Shown piece after piece: positions 1-12,300 of a stretch of DNA of 64,000 nt (positions within the stretch are counted from its first letter, which is position 1; each line of letters opens with the position of its first letter). The notes beneath the pieces are model-generated. The model was not told the DNA's origin. It saw only the letters and a list, made by a program, of their open reading frames with translations, and searched no databases. Origin of the DNA: Homarus americanus. Its lineage: Eukaryota; Arthropoda; Malacostraca; Decapoda; Nephropidae. The translations under genes were made by a program, and so were the position numbers. Location: positions 5,027,114 to 5,091,113 of the forward strand of contig NW_024725489.1 in NCBI RefSeq assembly GCF_018991925.1, written 5' to 3'.

Positions 1-715
1 TTGATGTCTAAATTAAGTTGTTTCCCTTCCGTTTAATCTCTGTTGGTACTTAATATTAAAGGCTACAAGACTGTGGGTGTCGTGTGCCTGCAGTAGTTTC
101 TTACATTAGATAGTGTACAGTACAGTAATGCTCTTTTTTTTTTAATACCATTCTGGAAAGTGTATTTTAGGGTGATTTTTTATGCTCTGCCTTGAGTGAG
201 GAGGGTCAGTGTTGCTGTATCCTTAGCTGTCTGTACCCTCAGAGTACAGTACTGTTATTGTATTTTAGAGAATTTAATTGAGAGTGTGAGTCCTGGTAAG
301 CCCTTATTACTTATGATACAGTATTTCATTAGCAATACCAATATAAAAATGCATTAGTGTAAGTATTTCAGAATAGTTTTGTAGTGAGCATCTTGGAATT
401 GTTATATATTGTACAAGCATTCCACAGTTCATTAAAGGGTTCCATTCCTAAAGAAAAGAAAGTAAATTGACTTATCAAAAATTGAATCCTATTTTTCCAA
501 TACCTCCCATTATAAAAGCTGAGATACATTGCTACAAAAATAAATCGTGTCCCAAAATGTCTTCAAGGACCATAAAAGATGTTATTGATCTCATTGTTTG
601 GTTTACTTAATTATTATATGCCGATAATAAACAAATAAATGAAATACTTGACATACAGTGTAGGACGTGGATTACCTGTGATGCTGAGAGAGCCAGGTCA
701 GCCAACACATGCCTA
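1..715. other. No gene seen: AT-rich flank before the satellite
   Basis: AT-rich sequence without a convincing open frame or splice pair. Either an upstream intron of KDM2 or intergenic DNA. Scattered TACAGTA and GTACAG motifs are the only notable content. Confidence 0.4.
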
Positions 716-3303
716 CAGTGTACTGTACTGTATAGAACTGTATTGTACTGTACTGTGTTGTACTGTACTGTATTGTACTGTATAGAACTGTACTGTACTG
801 TATTGTACTGTATAGAACTGTACTGTATTGTACTGTACTGTATTGTACTGTACTGTATTGTACTGTACTGTATTGTACTGTACTGTATTGTACTGTACTG
901 TATTGTACTGTATTGTATTGTACTGTATAGAACTGTACTGTATAGAACTGTACTGTATTGTATTGTACTGTACTGTATTGTACTGTATTGTACTGTATTG
1001 TATTTACTGTACTGTATTGTACTGTACTGTGTTGTACTATATTGTACTGTACTGTATTGTACTGTACTGTATAGAACTGTACTGTATTGTACTGTACTGT
1101 GTTGTACTGTACTGTGTTGTACTGTACTGTATTGTACTGTATTGTACTGTATTGTATTGTACTGTATTGTACTGTACTGTGTTGTACTATATTGTACTGT
1201 ACTGTATTGTACTGTACTGTATAGAACTGTATTGTACTGTACTGTATTGTACTGTACTGTATTGTACTGTACTGTATTGTACTGTACTGTACTGTATTGT
1301 ACTGTACTGTACTGTATTGTACTGTATTGTACTGTACTGTATTGTACTGTACTGTATTGTACTGTAGTGTATTGTACTGTATTGTACTGTACTGTATTGT
1401 ACTGTACTGTATTGTACTGTACTGTATTGTACTGTATTGTACTGTATTGTATTGTACTGTACTGTATTGTACTGTACTGTGTTGTACTATATTGTACTGT
1501 ACTGTATTGTACTGTACTGTATAGAACTGTACTGTATTGTACTGTACTGTATTGTACTGTACTGTGTTGTACTGTACTGTATTGTACTGTATTGTACTGT
1601 ATTGTATTGTACTGTATTGTACTGTACTGTATAGAACTGTATGGTACTGTACTGTATTGTACTGTACTGTATTGTACTGTACTGTATTGTACTGTACTGT
1701 ATTGTACTGTACTGTACTGTACTGTACTGTACTCGGTACCGTATTGTGCCCGGTACTGCATTGCACTGGTACTGTATTGTACTGTACTGTGTTGTACTGT
1801 ATTGTACTGTGTCATATTGTACTGTATTGTATTGTACTGTACTGTATTGTACTGTACTGTGTTGTACTGTATAGTACTGTACTGTATTGTACTGTACTGT
1901 ATTGTACTGTACTGTATTGTACTGTACTGTATTGTACTGTATTGTACTGTATTGTATTGTACTGTACTGTATTGTACTATACTGTGTTGTACTATATTGT
2001 ACTGTACTGTATTGTACTGTACTGTATAGAACTGTATTGTACTGTACTGTATTGTACTGTATTGTATTGTACTGTATAGAACTGTACTGTATTGTACTGT
2101 ACTGTATTGTACTGTACTGTATTGTACTGTACTGTATTGTACTGTATTGTATTGTACTGTACTGTATTGTACTGTACTGTGTTGTACTATATTGTACTGT
2201 ACTGTATTGTACTGTACTGTATAGAACTGTATTGTACTGTACTGTATTGTACTGTACTGTATTGTACTGTACTGTATTGTACTGTACTGTATAGAACTGT
2301 ACTGTATTGTATTGTACTGTGCTGTATTGTACTGTATTGTACTGTATTGTACTGTACTGTACTGGATTGTACTGTATTGTACTGTACTGTATAGAACTTT
2401 ACTGTACTGTATTGTACTGTACTGTATTATACTGAATTGTACTGTAGTATACTGTACTGTAGTATACTGTACTGTATTGTACTGTATTGTATTGTACTGT
2501 TTTGTATTGTATTTTACTGTACTCTATTGTACTGTATTGTACTGTACTGTATTTTACTGTACTGTACTGTATTTTACTGTACTGTATTGCACTGTACTGT
2601 ATTGCACTGTACTGTATTGCACTGTACTGTATTGCACTGTATTGTACTGTACTGTATTGCACTGTATTGTACTGTACTGTACTGTATTGTATTGTATTGT
2701 ACTCTATTGTACTTTACTCTATTGTACTGCATTGTACCTTACTGTATTGTACTGTACTGTATTGTACTGTATTGCACTGTATTGTACTGTACTGTACTGT
2801 ATGGTACTGTACTGTACTGTATTGTACTGTACTGTACTGTATTGTACTGTACTGTATTGTACTGTACTGTACTGTATTGTACTGTACTGTATTGTACTGT
2901 ATTGTACTGTATTGTACTGTACTGTACTGTATTGTACTGTACTGTATTGTACTGTATTGTACTGTACTGTACTGTATTGTACTGTACTGTATTGTACTGT
3001 ATTGTACTGTACTGTACTGTATTGTACTGTACTGTATTGTCCTTTACTGTATTGTACTGTATTGCACTGTATTGTACTGTACTGTACTGTATTGCACTGT
3101 ATTGTACCTTACTGTATTGTACTGTACTGTATTGTCCTTTACTGTACTGTATTGTAATGTATTGTATTGTATTGTATTGTACTGTACTGTAATATATTGT
3201 ACTGTACTGTACTTTACTGTACTGTATTGTACTGTACTGTAATATATTGTACTGTACTGTACTTTACTGTACTGTATTGTATTGTACTGTACTGTACTGT
3301 ACA
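716..3303. repeat. 2.6 kb TACTG/TATTG pentanucleotide satellite
   Basis: An almost uninterrupted array of pentamers, mostly TACTG and TATTG, often as the 15-mer TACTGTACTGTATTG, with marker variants GTGTTG, TATAGAACTG and TACTATATTG. A five-base unit keeps several frames open for hundreds of codons on both strands (YCTVL and QYSTV repeats), which explains long open frames here; none is a gene. The part after about 2430 has different variants (TTTTACTG, TTGCACTG, TACTCTATTG), so the array has at least two domains. Confidence 0.97.
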
Positions 3304-3594
3304 TTACATGGTACCTTCTTTTATTTTGCTTTCACTGGATTTTATTTTCATGAGGTACAGTATTATCTGCAGAATGAATGCTAAACTTATCAGGCAGTAT
3401 ATATATTCTTTTTTTATTTCCATTGACACAAGATAAAACTGTGGGAAACTAAAAACGTCAGCATCTTGCCCCTACTCCACCTAGTGATCCTGTGAGTCAT
3501 GATAATTAAGACATTACTGTACAGTACAAGTATTTTATCATTAGTTTACTTAACCATGCAGTACACTATGCTGCTTTTATTGATTGGGTCTTTC

Positions 3595-3890
3595 AAGGAC
3601 GGATCCAGGGGGGGGTGTTTGGATCCCCCCCCCCTTTCACCAGAAAATTCCAATACTGTACTTTTTCTTTATGCAGTATTGTACTTGGGCATTTTTTGTT
3701 TTGTAAAGAGTTTTTATAAACTATTGACTTCAGAATATCTCTTAATATTAGTGCACATGGCCTCAAAATGCCCATGATATTGGTCAGATCTCACAAAACA
3801 ACACCAGCTGGGTGGGTTAGTGCTTGGCATATTCCCCCACCCACAACTTCTTCGACCCCCCCCTTTGATATTCCTGGATCCACCCGTCTT
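3595..3890. mobile_element. Inverted-repeat element with GACGGATCCAG-type ends
   Basis: The left end AAGGACGGATCCAGG is matched by the reverse complement of the right end, AAGACGGGTGGATCCAGG. About 300 bp with G- and C-runs just inside both ends. No coding content; a non-autonomous DNA transposon is the simplest reading. Confidence 0.6.
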
Positions 3891-4200
3891 TATAAGCTGA
3901 CCAGCAGCTGTGGTACAACAAGCTCTTGAGATGCCAGTGTCAGCACCTTAGCTCCTTCTGACCCTGCAAAAAAATTATGAAAAAAGCAAAAAAAAATGTA
4001 GCTTAAGCTTTTTGTAAACCAAGCCCTTATGAATTAGGGATGGCACATATATTTACTCTTTGTATTGTACTGTACAGTACTGTATTACACTACAGTCACA
4101 GAAATGTGACCAAAGTGTTAGTACAGTACAGAATTGTATCAGGATTACAGGTAGCTACTGTATACTGTACAGTGTATGAAGCCTAAGGGGATGTACAGTA

Positions 4201-5540
4201 CAGTCGACCCTCGTTAAAACGGACTAATAGGGGGGGAAGGGTGTCCGTTTTAGCCGATTGTCCGAATTAACCGATTTAGGGGTTAATATTGCATAACATT
4301 GCATTATACAGCTTTGTGTATGTTTATTTGAGTGCCCCGTCATAGGAGTCTGTTTTCTCTCTTTTCAGGACGCCTGAGTCCTCCGTTTTCTCTTAATCTT
4401 GGAGTGCACTGCACCAGAGACTTCGTTATTCCTTAGTAATGACACAGAATTTGATATTGCAACTGGGGTTGCAATTGTTGAGGCAACTTAGGTATGTCTG
4501 ATTACAGTTGGAATATTCAAGATCCATTGTGAGTGATGTTTAAAGCTTCAACTGTCTTTATGGTTGGTAAAACTTGTCAAGTCTGTCAGTCTGAGTGGCA
4601 TGTGTGAGGCCTTGTGTTTGTACAACCGTTAATATATAAATATATACAGTAGTACCCCGCTTAACGCGGTCAATAAAACCCACAGGGTACCGTGTTAAGT
4701 GAAAACCGCGCTAAGTGAACAACAGAACATATGGGATTAATTCCAATAGAAACTGGCCCGACCCCCCAAACTCCACTTTTGGACGACACATAACTATGTT
4801 GTTGTAAAAATTTTATCTTAACTTTATGATGGTATGAACAAACAAGTAATATAAAAGAGGTTAGGTTAGGAAAAATAAAGGTTAAGTTAGGAAAAATATA
4901 GGTTAGGTAAGGAAAATTAAAAGTTAGGTGTAACACTTACGTTAGTAGAAGACACACTGCGCAACCTTACAGCGCGGCTTGCCCAGGCGGAGGGAGGGAG
5001 GAGGAGGGAGAGACGAGAGCAGGCGGGTGGTGGGTGGGGCGAATCTAAAAATAGCGTCTCGAGCCGGACACTCGCCGCGTATACGTGAAAAAAACACGCG
5101 TTAAGTGAAAGTTCGGCTCTGGCGAAGCACCGCGTATACGGTAAAACGCGCTAAGCGAAACCGCATTAAGCGGGGTATTACTGTAATGTTATGGTAATTA
5201 TCAGAAACACAGGTAAGCATGACTAGGTTTATTACAAAGTGATGAAAAGGATACTGTACAGTTGGTAGTCCACAAAATATGTAGCTATGTGTATGTTTAT
5301 TTGAGTGTCCCATCATAGGAGTCCGTTTTCTCTCACTTCAGGATGCCTGAGTCGTCCGTTTTCTCTTAATCTTAGAGTGCAGTGCACCAGAGACTTCGTT
5401 ATTCCTTAGTAGTGACACAGAATTTGAAATTGCAACCCCAATTGCAACAGGAACAATCCCAGAACCAGAAATTTAATATGGACAGTTCAGATTTATCCGA
5501 AATCCGGATTAAAGGGGTCCGAATTAACGAGGGTCGACTG
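4201..5540. mobile_element. pogo-like non-autonomous element, host of a nested element
   Basis: Ends are TA|CAGTCGACCCTCGTTAA and its inverted copy TTAACGAGGGTCGACTG|TA, with TA on both sides as expected for pogo/Tigger insertion. Interior has no transposase. It contains two direct copies of a block of about 150 bp (about 4315-4462 and 5287-5434), and a second complete element (4647-5183) lies between them. Confidence 0.8.
4647..5183. mobile_element. Nested pogo-like MITE
   Basis: Terminal repeats CAGTAGTACCCCGCTTAACG and the inverted CGCATTAAGCGGGGTATTACTG (two mismatches in about 24 bases), flanked by TA on each side. About 537 bp. It holds a GC-rich stretch (about 4970-5060) and repeated CGCGTTAAGTGAA-like motifs. 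It lies inside the 4201-5540 element, so it is the younger insertion. Confidence 0.85.
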
Positions 5541-5754
5541 TATCTCAAAAAGTATCTGTCCACACACTGTGAAACATTGAGACAACAGATAATAGATACA
5601 GTACTGTATTTGGACATGAATTTACTTTGGTGCCGTACAGTGCGTTTATATAGTTTTAACATGAGTATTGCAATGTGTATGTATTTATTTTGTCGTAATT
5701 AATATGATGTTCAGTTACCAAATGTAGTAGGATCAGTATGTCTATCCAAACCTG

Positions 5755-5840
5755 ACCTATCCTCTCCTTCCTAACCCAACATAACCTATCCTAACCTAAC
5801 GTATCCTAACTATACCTATCCTAAGCTAACCTAAGCTATG
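5755..5840. repeat. Degenerate CCTAA (TTAGG-like) patch
   Basis: Repeated CCTAACCTAA/CCTATCCTAA pentamers, a degenerate form of the arthropod telomere repeat TTAGG on the other strand. Too diverged for active telomere sequence. Confidence 0.5.
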
Positions 5841-5854
5841 CTGTTTATTATTAC

Positions 5855-6165
5855 TGTACTACTCGAAGCCGGGGAAAAAATCCCTCATCCCCGGAATTTT
5901 CGGGCCAATGGAAAAATGCTCTCAGAAGTTCCAGAAATTGCCCATAACATCATCTATCGAACCTGGAAAAAACTCCATCGCCGGAATTTTCCGGTTATTG
6001 GGATTTTCTCAAAAATTTCCGGAAAATGTGCCCCTCGGAAAATCGTTCCCTTAGCCAGAATTTTCCGGAAAATGCTGCTTGGGGAAAAAATTTCCGATAA
6101 AATTTCAATTCCGGCTATCGGAGAGTTCCGGGTTTGAGGGATTCCGGCTAAAGGAGATATTTCTG
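5855..6165. mobile_element. CCGGAATTTTCCGG-rich inverted element just before exon a
   Basis: About 310 bp in which GGAATTTTCCGG or close variants recur at least four times in both orientations. The ends form an imperfect inverted repeat (AAGCCGGGGAAAAAATCCC against TAGCCGGAATCCCTC). A non-autonomous DNA element is likely. It ends about 50 bases before the first recognised KDM2 exon. Confidence 0.5.
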
Positions 6166-6214
6166 TACCTGTGATCAATATCAGCTGTGTAATTAAAATC
6201 TCTTCTTGTTTCAG

Positions 6215-6359
6215 CGAGAGCGAAAGGAGCGTAAATTGTACAGTGATGACTGGGCTCTGGGCGACGAGGAGATCGAGGGTCACCACACGTTTGACCTCGA
6301 CCAAAAGATAAAATCGGACGACTTTAACTCCTGTTTTGTAAAAGACATGACCGATTTAG
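6215..6359 (+). CDS. KDM2: KDM2 exon a: conserved N-terminal segment
   Basis: Forty-eight codons plus one base after a TTCTTGTTTCAG acceptor, before a GTAAGT donor. It contains [13 protein letters not shown], matching the DDEIEG..TFDLE segment near the N-terminus of vertebrate KDM2. It starts in phase 0 with RERKERKLY and has no in-frame Met at a suitable place, so at least one upstream exon must carry the start codon. None was recognised in 1-6214. Confidence 0.9.
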
Positions 6360-9300
6360 GTAAGTTACAGCAACGGCAAAGCTAAACTGTTTAGTACCTG
6401 TAACTTTCAAGAAAAGTAATACTGTACTGGATGGTGGGTATTGTGTAGGCTCTTTCCAAAGGGTCCCTGCTGCAGGATATATCTGTACGGAGGAGTTTGG
6501 TGAATTTAAAAAAGAACACTGCGACTCTTTGTCTCGGCGAGGATGTCAAAATCCTCCGTCTAATTGTGTTGTATATATTCTCACAAAATCGTAGATATAT
6601 TTTTTGAGTGAATGTTTGTGTGTGCGTGCGAGCGTGTGTGCGAGGGGGAGAGAGAGAGAGTCTCTCATTCATGGTTGATGTTTTCCTGAATGTTATGTAA
6701 AATTTTCATCAGAACTACGGTACATTTGATGATTTATGTAAAGAATTAGATTTGATTTATGTGAAAACAAAAAGTAATCAGTAACTCCTTTAAGAAGACT
6801 GTAAAGCACTGTATAGCAATGGTTATATTTTCATCCTCAAGTCTTGGAGTTTACTTAACTCTTGTCTGTAACCCATGTTGCTGTGGAGGACTCTAACAGT
6901 TATGGACAGTTTTGGGTATGCTGTATAGTACAATACTGTATTTTTATGTAGTACATTACAGCTCCTCCCCGACTTACGACCTACTCGATTTACGACCACC
7001 CGCACTTACGACCTGCCTCAGTCATACCAAAATTTTGTCAAATTGCGTATTTTTGAGTCCCAACGTCAGTACACAGACAAAATTTTCGTTTGTAATTCAC
7101 TTTAAAATGGCTGGCAAGCGTAAAAGTGAGAGTTTTGTGGTGCTTAGAAGAAAAAGAGACACCCATCTTATATTTTCTATGTATTATTTAAGCATTTTCG
7201 ACTTAGGACCATTTCGACTTGCAACCTGGATTTGGGTCCCTCACCCTGTTGTAAGTTGGGGAGGAGCTGTATAGTATAGTACAGTCATTTTTACCTGTAT
7301 TGTATGGCAATTTCTTTCTTTCAGATTATAATCTTGCGCACGTACAGGAGAATGGATTTAATTGGCCGTTGCTCTTCAGAGAGAAGTCAAAACTCGGCAT
7401 CGTAATACCAAATACAGATTTCACCATCAATGATGTTCGTCTGTGTGTCGGTGAGCTCAAACGGGATTGTTTAAGATTGTGAAAATATATACTATATAAA
7501 TTTTTCTTTTTATACCAATCCATGAATATTTGTAATGATCAGTAAGATTGTGGTGAAGAATAGAAGGTTATTACCGTACTCTTATCACAGAAGTGCAGCG
7601 GTCGAGTGGATACAGCGCTCGTCTCCTATTCTATTGGTCGGTGGTTCGATGCCCGGGCACTCCCAGTTCACCTAGCTGTAAATGGGTACTTAAGTTTACA
7701 ACTTGGGGAAGTGAAGGCGGTCGAGTGCAGTACCGGCCATGCTGTCTCCTTGTGTACCGAAGGCCTAGTATACAGTGTGTTGTATCAACGCTGTCGCTAA
7801 CGGGCAGTCATGCCTATGGGACCCACTTTCACTTTTTCACGCTTGCCACCGCTGCCTGTACATTACATTATTCTGGTGTTGGTTTAGCAGCGTTGTATGG
7901 AATGTTCCGTGAAAAACAAAATACTGTATATCCTGTTTCTGTACTATGACAGGTAAAAGTTAATGCTTACACTTCACTTCAGTAATAGATGTTAAGCTAT
8001 TAAAATGAAGAAGGTTAATTATGGCTGCTCCTCCTCCAGTGCAATCAAGTAAAGTTAAGGAGATGAAGAAGTGTTTGTGAAGTGTTCCTACTTGAGATCT
8101 TTGCTGTACTTAATACTCTTCTCTTACAACTCTCCCCCCTGCCATTACTTTCCGTTTCCGGTTTTTGGGTTGTTGTATTTCATGATTCACCCTCACACAA
8201 TACCCCCCCTGTATGTGTGTACTGTATAGGAGAGACACCAGGTAGATAGTTAATAGTACATGTCTTTATAGTTCAGTTGGCAGTGTTTGCCTCCCAGGTG
8301 AATGGTTCCTTCCCATGAACCAGTTTGTGTAACTCTCAGCAGTCTATGGGAACACTGGTGTGAGGTTAATCGAGGGGTGTGGGACAAGAACCTCGGAGAA
8401 GAGGGGAAATACTGGAGGGATTAAGTTTGAAACTGAACGTGGGATTCATAGACCTGATGGCTGTTTGGAATAGTGTGGACACAGCACACTAAACTAAGCT
8501 TTCTGTACACAAGGAGGCACTTGACTGTCTTTGTCTCCCTGACCGTAATGTTAGGTGCCCATATTTGGTCGAGTGGACTGGGAGTGCCAAGGTATTAAAC
8601 CGGTGACCCTTACAACAAGAGACAAGTGCTGTATCCACTCAGCTGCTGGACCAGGGGAAGAACCTTCCAAAACAAGAATAGAGAACAACAGGAAAGGGTC
8701 AAGATAACAAGTGGAGTTAACTAGACACACTTAACATTTAGCTTCAAGCTTACACAGTAAAGCAAATGGATCCTTGAATGTATTATATACAGTATGTCAA
8801 TAGTGGTTAACAGGAGATTAATTATCTGGTTCTTAATTGATCAAACTGTTTACAAAATCTATATCATTTGAATACAGTACTTGTTTTATTTTTGTATGGC
8901 ACTTGATGTCAAATTAATCTTTGTTTTATAAGTACGTACACTATTCTTTATAGAACAATGTGCTTACATTCAGATTAAAGTATGCAGATTTATACATAAT
9001 TATACCTGTACTGTATTTTAGGATAGTCACCTGGAAATAAAGGAAGTCATTAATTAGTGTGTGTCACCTTGGTACTAAAGCAACTCTTTGTCTCAGGGTC
9101 ACGTAGAATGCTGGATGTGATGGACGTGAACACACAGAAGAACGTAGAAATGACCATGAAAGACTGGCAGCGGTATTTTGAGAGCCAGGACAAGGACAAG
9201 TTGCTCAACGTCATATCCTTAGAGTTTTCTCACACAAAATTGGAGTCCTTGATCCAGGCTCCAACTGTAGTAAGTATCCACCTAAATAGTGTTCCTTCCA

Positions 9301-12300
9301 CTTGGGGATCTTTATTTACTGTTAACATGGTTTACTATCCACGATCAGGCACTTCCATGAGTCTTACATTCCACTAAAGCATACAGTGATCCCCTCCCCC
9401 CTTTTCACCCAGGTCATTATAACTCATCACATGGTAAGGGGTGTTGGACATTGCTTTATTTTTCTCTTACCTCCCAAAATGGATGCAAATTAATATGTTC
9501 TGTCGGTCAAAGGAGGTTCTTAGTACTTCATGCCATCTGATCCATTTTTTATTTTTTAATGCCTTAGACATTTAGGGAGTTCAGGATACTTTGAAGTTGA
9601 GTTTTCCTGTTGCCTAGATCACACAAGGCATCAGTTGTTATTGGTAGTCTTAACCCTTGCTACTGTGCCCCTCCAGCCCTGAGATGTGTTCATGACAAGT
9701 ACAGTAAGATGTGTTCATGACAGGTACAGTAAGATGTCTTCATGACAAGTACAGTAAGATGCGTTCATGACAGGTACAGTAGGATGCATTCATGACAGGT
9801 ACAGTAGGATGCGTTCATGATAGGTACAGTACAGAAATTTTTTCACAACAGGTACTGAGATTCATTCTTGTGCTGGTGAGCCTTGGTAGTTTAGGGTAAC
9901 ATTTATTTATGCAGAGGAGAAGAGTCGCTGGTTCTTCAGAGGAATGTTAATTTAAAGAAAATCTAGTTTCAAAACTGCACATAATATAAAACTCACTCAA
10001 AGATCTATTCCCACTCCCTTCCATTAGTAAATTCTTTCCCTTTATTCAACCATTGTTCCAGGTACAGTATTTTGTCAGTGTGGTTTGAGTACAGTGAATG
10101 AACGTTTTCTCCTCAACAGGTACGTCAGATAGACTGGGTGGAGCGAGTGTGGCCACGACATTTAAAAGAAGCCCAGACTGAAGCCACCAATGTACTCGAA
10201 GATATGATGTATCCCAAAGTTCAAAAATACTGCCTCATGTCCGTCAGAGGCTGCTACACAGACTTCCACATTGATTTTGGTGGCACGTCAGTGTGGTATC
10301 ACATTCTCCGGGGAAAGAAAGTGAGACAACTAGTTTATTGTTCTGACGTAGTTTTATGTGTTTTTAGATAGTATTTGAAGAATTCATACAAAACGGTTTA
10401 CAAAATTGTTCCCATATTGCTGTTTGTTCTAATTTGTGGGAGGGGTTAGCTTAGCCCTGGTCAGAGCACACCACAGCTGAATAACCTGTCACCATCCCTG
10501 CTTTACCATGGGATTGAATTTGTGTCACATGTGTTGGCATCAGGAAATTTTTTTAGTTTGAGCACACTATTTTGTAACTGCCACAGTAGATACTTTCAAA
10601 GCATGTATGATAAGCAGTTGTGCTTCTAGTCTTTTGTTAATGCCAGTGACATCCATTCATTACCTTGGCAACAAATCATTCAGTTAACACGATGTTGGAA
10701 CGGCTGTCCTATCTTCTTGTCCCTAAGACCTTAGACATATATATGAGATACTTTTTATTGTAAGGTTATTTGTCCTCATCCCTGATAGTAAGATGAGCAG
10801 CTCTTACAGACCCTGGTGGCCAGTGTATGAGAGGTGTGACTGTGCTATATTATATACTGCATTGTACTGTATATATATATTGATGTAATGATGATTTGAG
10901 TACAGTACTTCCTTTTTTCCTTCTTCAGATCTTCTGGTTAATACCTCCAACAGAACGTAATCTACAGCTTTATGAACAGTGGGTCCTCTCAGGCAAGCAG
11001 AGTGACATATTTTTCGGGGATACAGTGGACAAGTGTGCCCGTATAGAACTGTTTCAAGGAAACACCTTCTTTATACCCACCGGTAGGTTGGCACTAGACC
11101 TAATGTATATATATCATAGTTTTGACATCCCTGAACAGTTGTTTAACCCTTGGAATGTGATGATCTGTTCCCTTGAGGAGGGTGGTATTGTTATTGTACT
11201 CTAGTGGGTAAGTCACCATTGTCAAAGGGTTAATGTATTGTACTCAAGTGTTGTGACCAGGATAGGTGATATATCTTGTGGGGGTTTTCATTTGTGGAGG
11301 GGAACACCACAGCTAAAAACATCTGTTACAGCAGTAAGAATGAATGAATGGCAGTGAATTATGGCATGAAGATTTTGCTTATAAAATGGAAGAAATGGCA
11401 AGGGAGAGGAGTGCAAAAAAGTGTCGGCAGTAACAGGAAAATGCCTAGACAACCGTGGCCATGTACGAGAATGTCAACACATGGATGATCTATCTATTGT
11501 TTTTTTATCCTGTATCTTTACTCCTTCCTCTATTTTATGAAGGTTGGATCAAGGGGCTCACAGCTCAACTAAGAGTAAAACACCAGTTAGAGTTGTACAA
11601 GAAGTGACCAATTTTTTTCTCTCTCTTCAGGATGGATTCATGCAGTATATACCCCAGAAGATTCCTTGGTGTTCGGCGGCAACTTCCTGCATAGTTTTGG
11701 AATTGAAAAGCAGCTGAGAGTCGCCCAGGTGGAAGACGCGACACATGTAAGTACTCCATGAGACTCTGCCCTGTGGTTTGTATCTGTAGACGTAATGTTT
11801 ATTGCTCCACTGATCTGAAACATTAGCTTTGGCCTTTTGTAGGATTGTGTTTATTGTACTTTTGTTCTTATCCTCCTAACAACTTGTAGACCCTCTGTTG
11901 TTAGTGTACCTTCATGTTCTTATCCTCCTAACAACTTGTAGACCCTCTGTTGTTAGTGTACCTTCATGTTCTTATCCTCCTAACAACTTGTAGACCCTCT
12001 GTTGTTAGTGTACCTTCATGTTCTTATCCTCCTAACAACTTGTAGACCCTCTGTTGTTAGTGTACCTTCATGTTCTTATCCTCCTAACAACTTGTAGACC
12101 CTCTGTTGTTAGTGTACCTTCATGTTCTTATCCTCCTAACAACTTGTAGACCCTCTGTTGTTAGTGTACCTTCATGTTCTTATCCTCCTAACAACTTGTA
12201 GACCCTCTGTTGTTAGTGTACCTTCATGTTCTTATCCTCCTAACAACTTGTAGACCCTCTGTTGTTAGTGTACCTTCATGTTCTTATCCTCCTAACAACT

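Larger units (their letters stand above)
7451..9096. other. Intron b-c
   Basis: Contains three tRNA-derived SINE-like pieces (7591-7800, 8262-8345, 8500-8652). The remainder, including 8660-9096, shows no gene or recognisable element. Confidence 0.7.

Noticed and set aside
607..3304. Many long open frames with Tyr-Cys-Thr-Val-Leu or Gln-Tyr-Ser-Thr-Val repeats on both strands
   Set aside because: They follow directly from the five-base satellite, which lacks stops in several frames. No start context, splice signals or family similarity.
5838..6304. Open frames on both strands overlapping exon a
   Set aside because: They arise from the GGAATTTTCC palindrome block; only the 6215-6359 reading matches KDM2.
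7591..7665. A tRNA gene
   Set aside because: A and B boxes are present but no matching acceptor stem; the unit continues into a SINE body and a diverged copy lies at 8500-8652.
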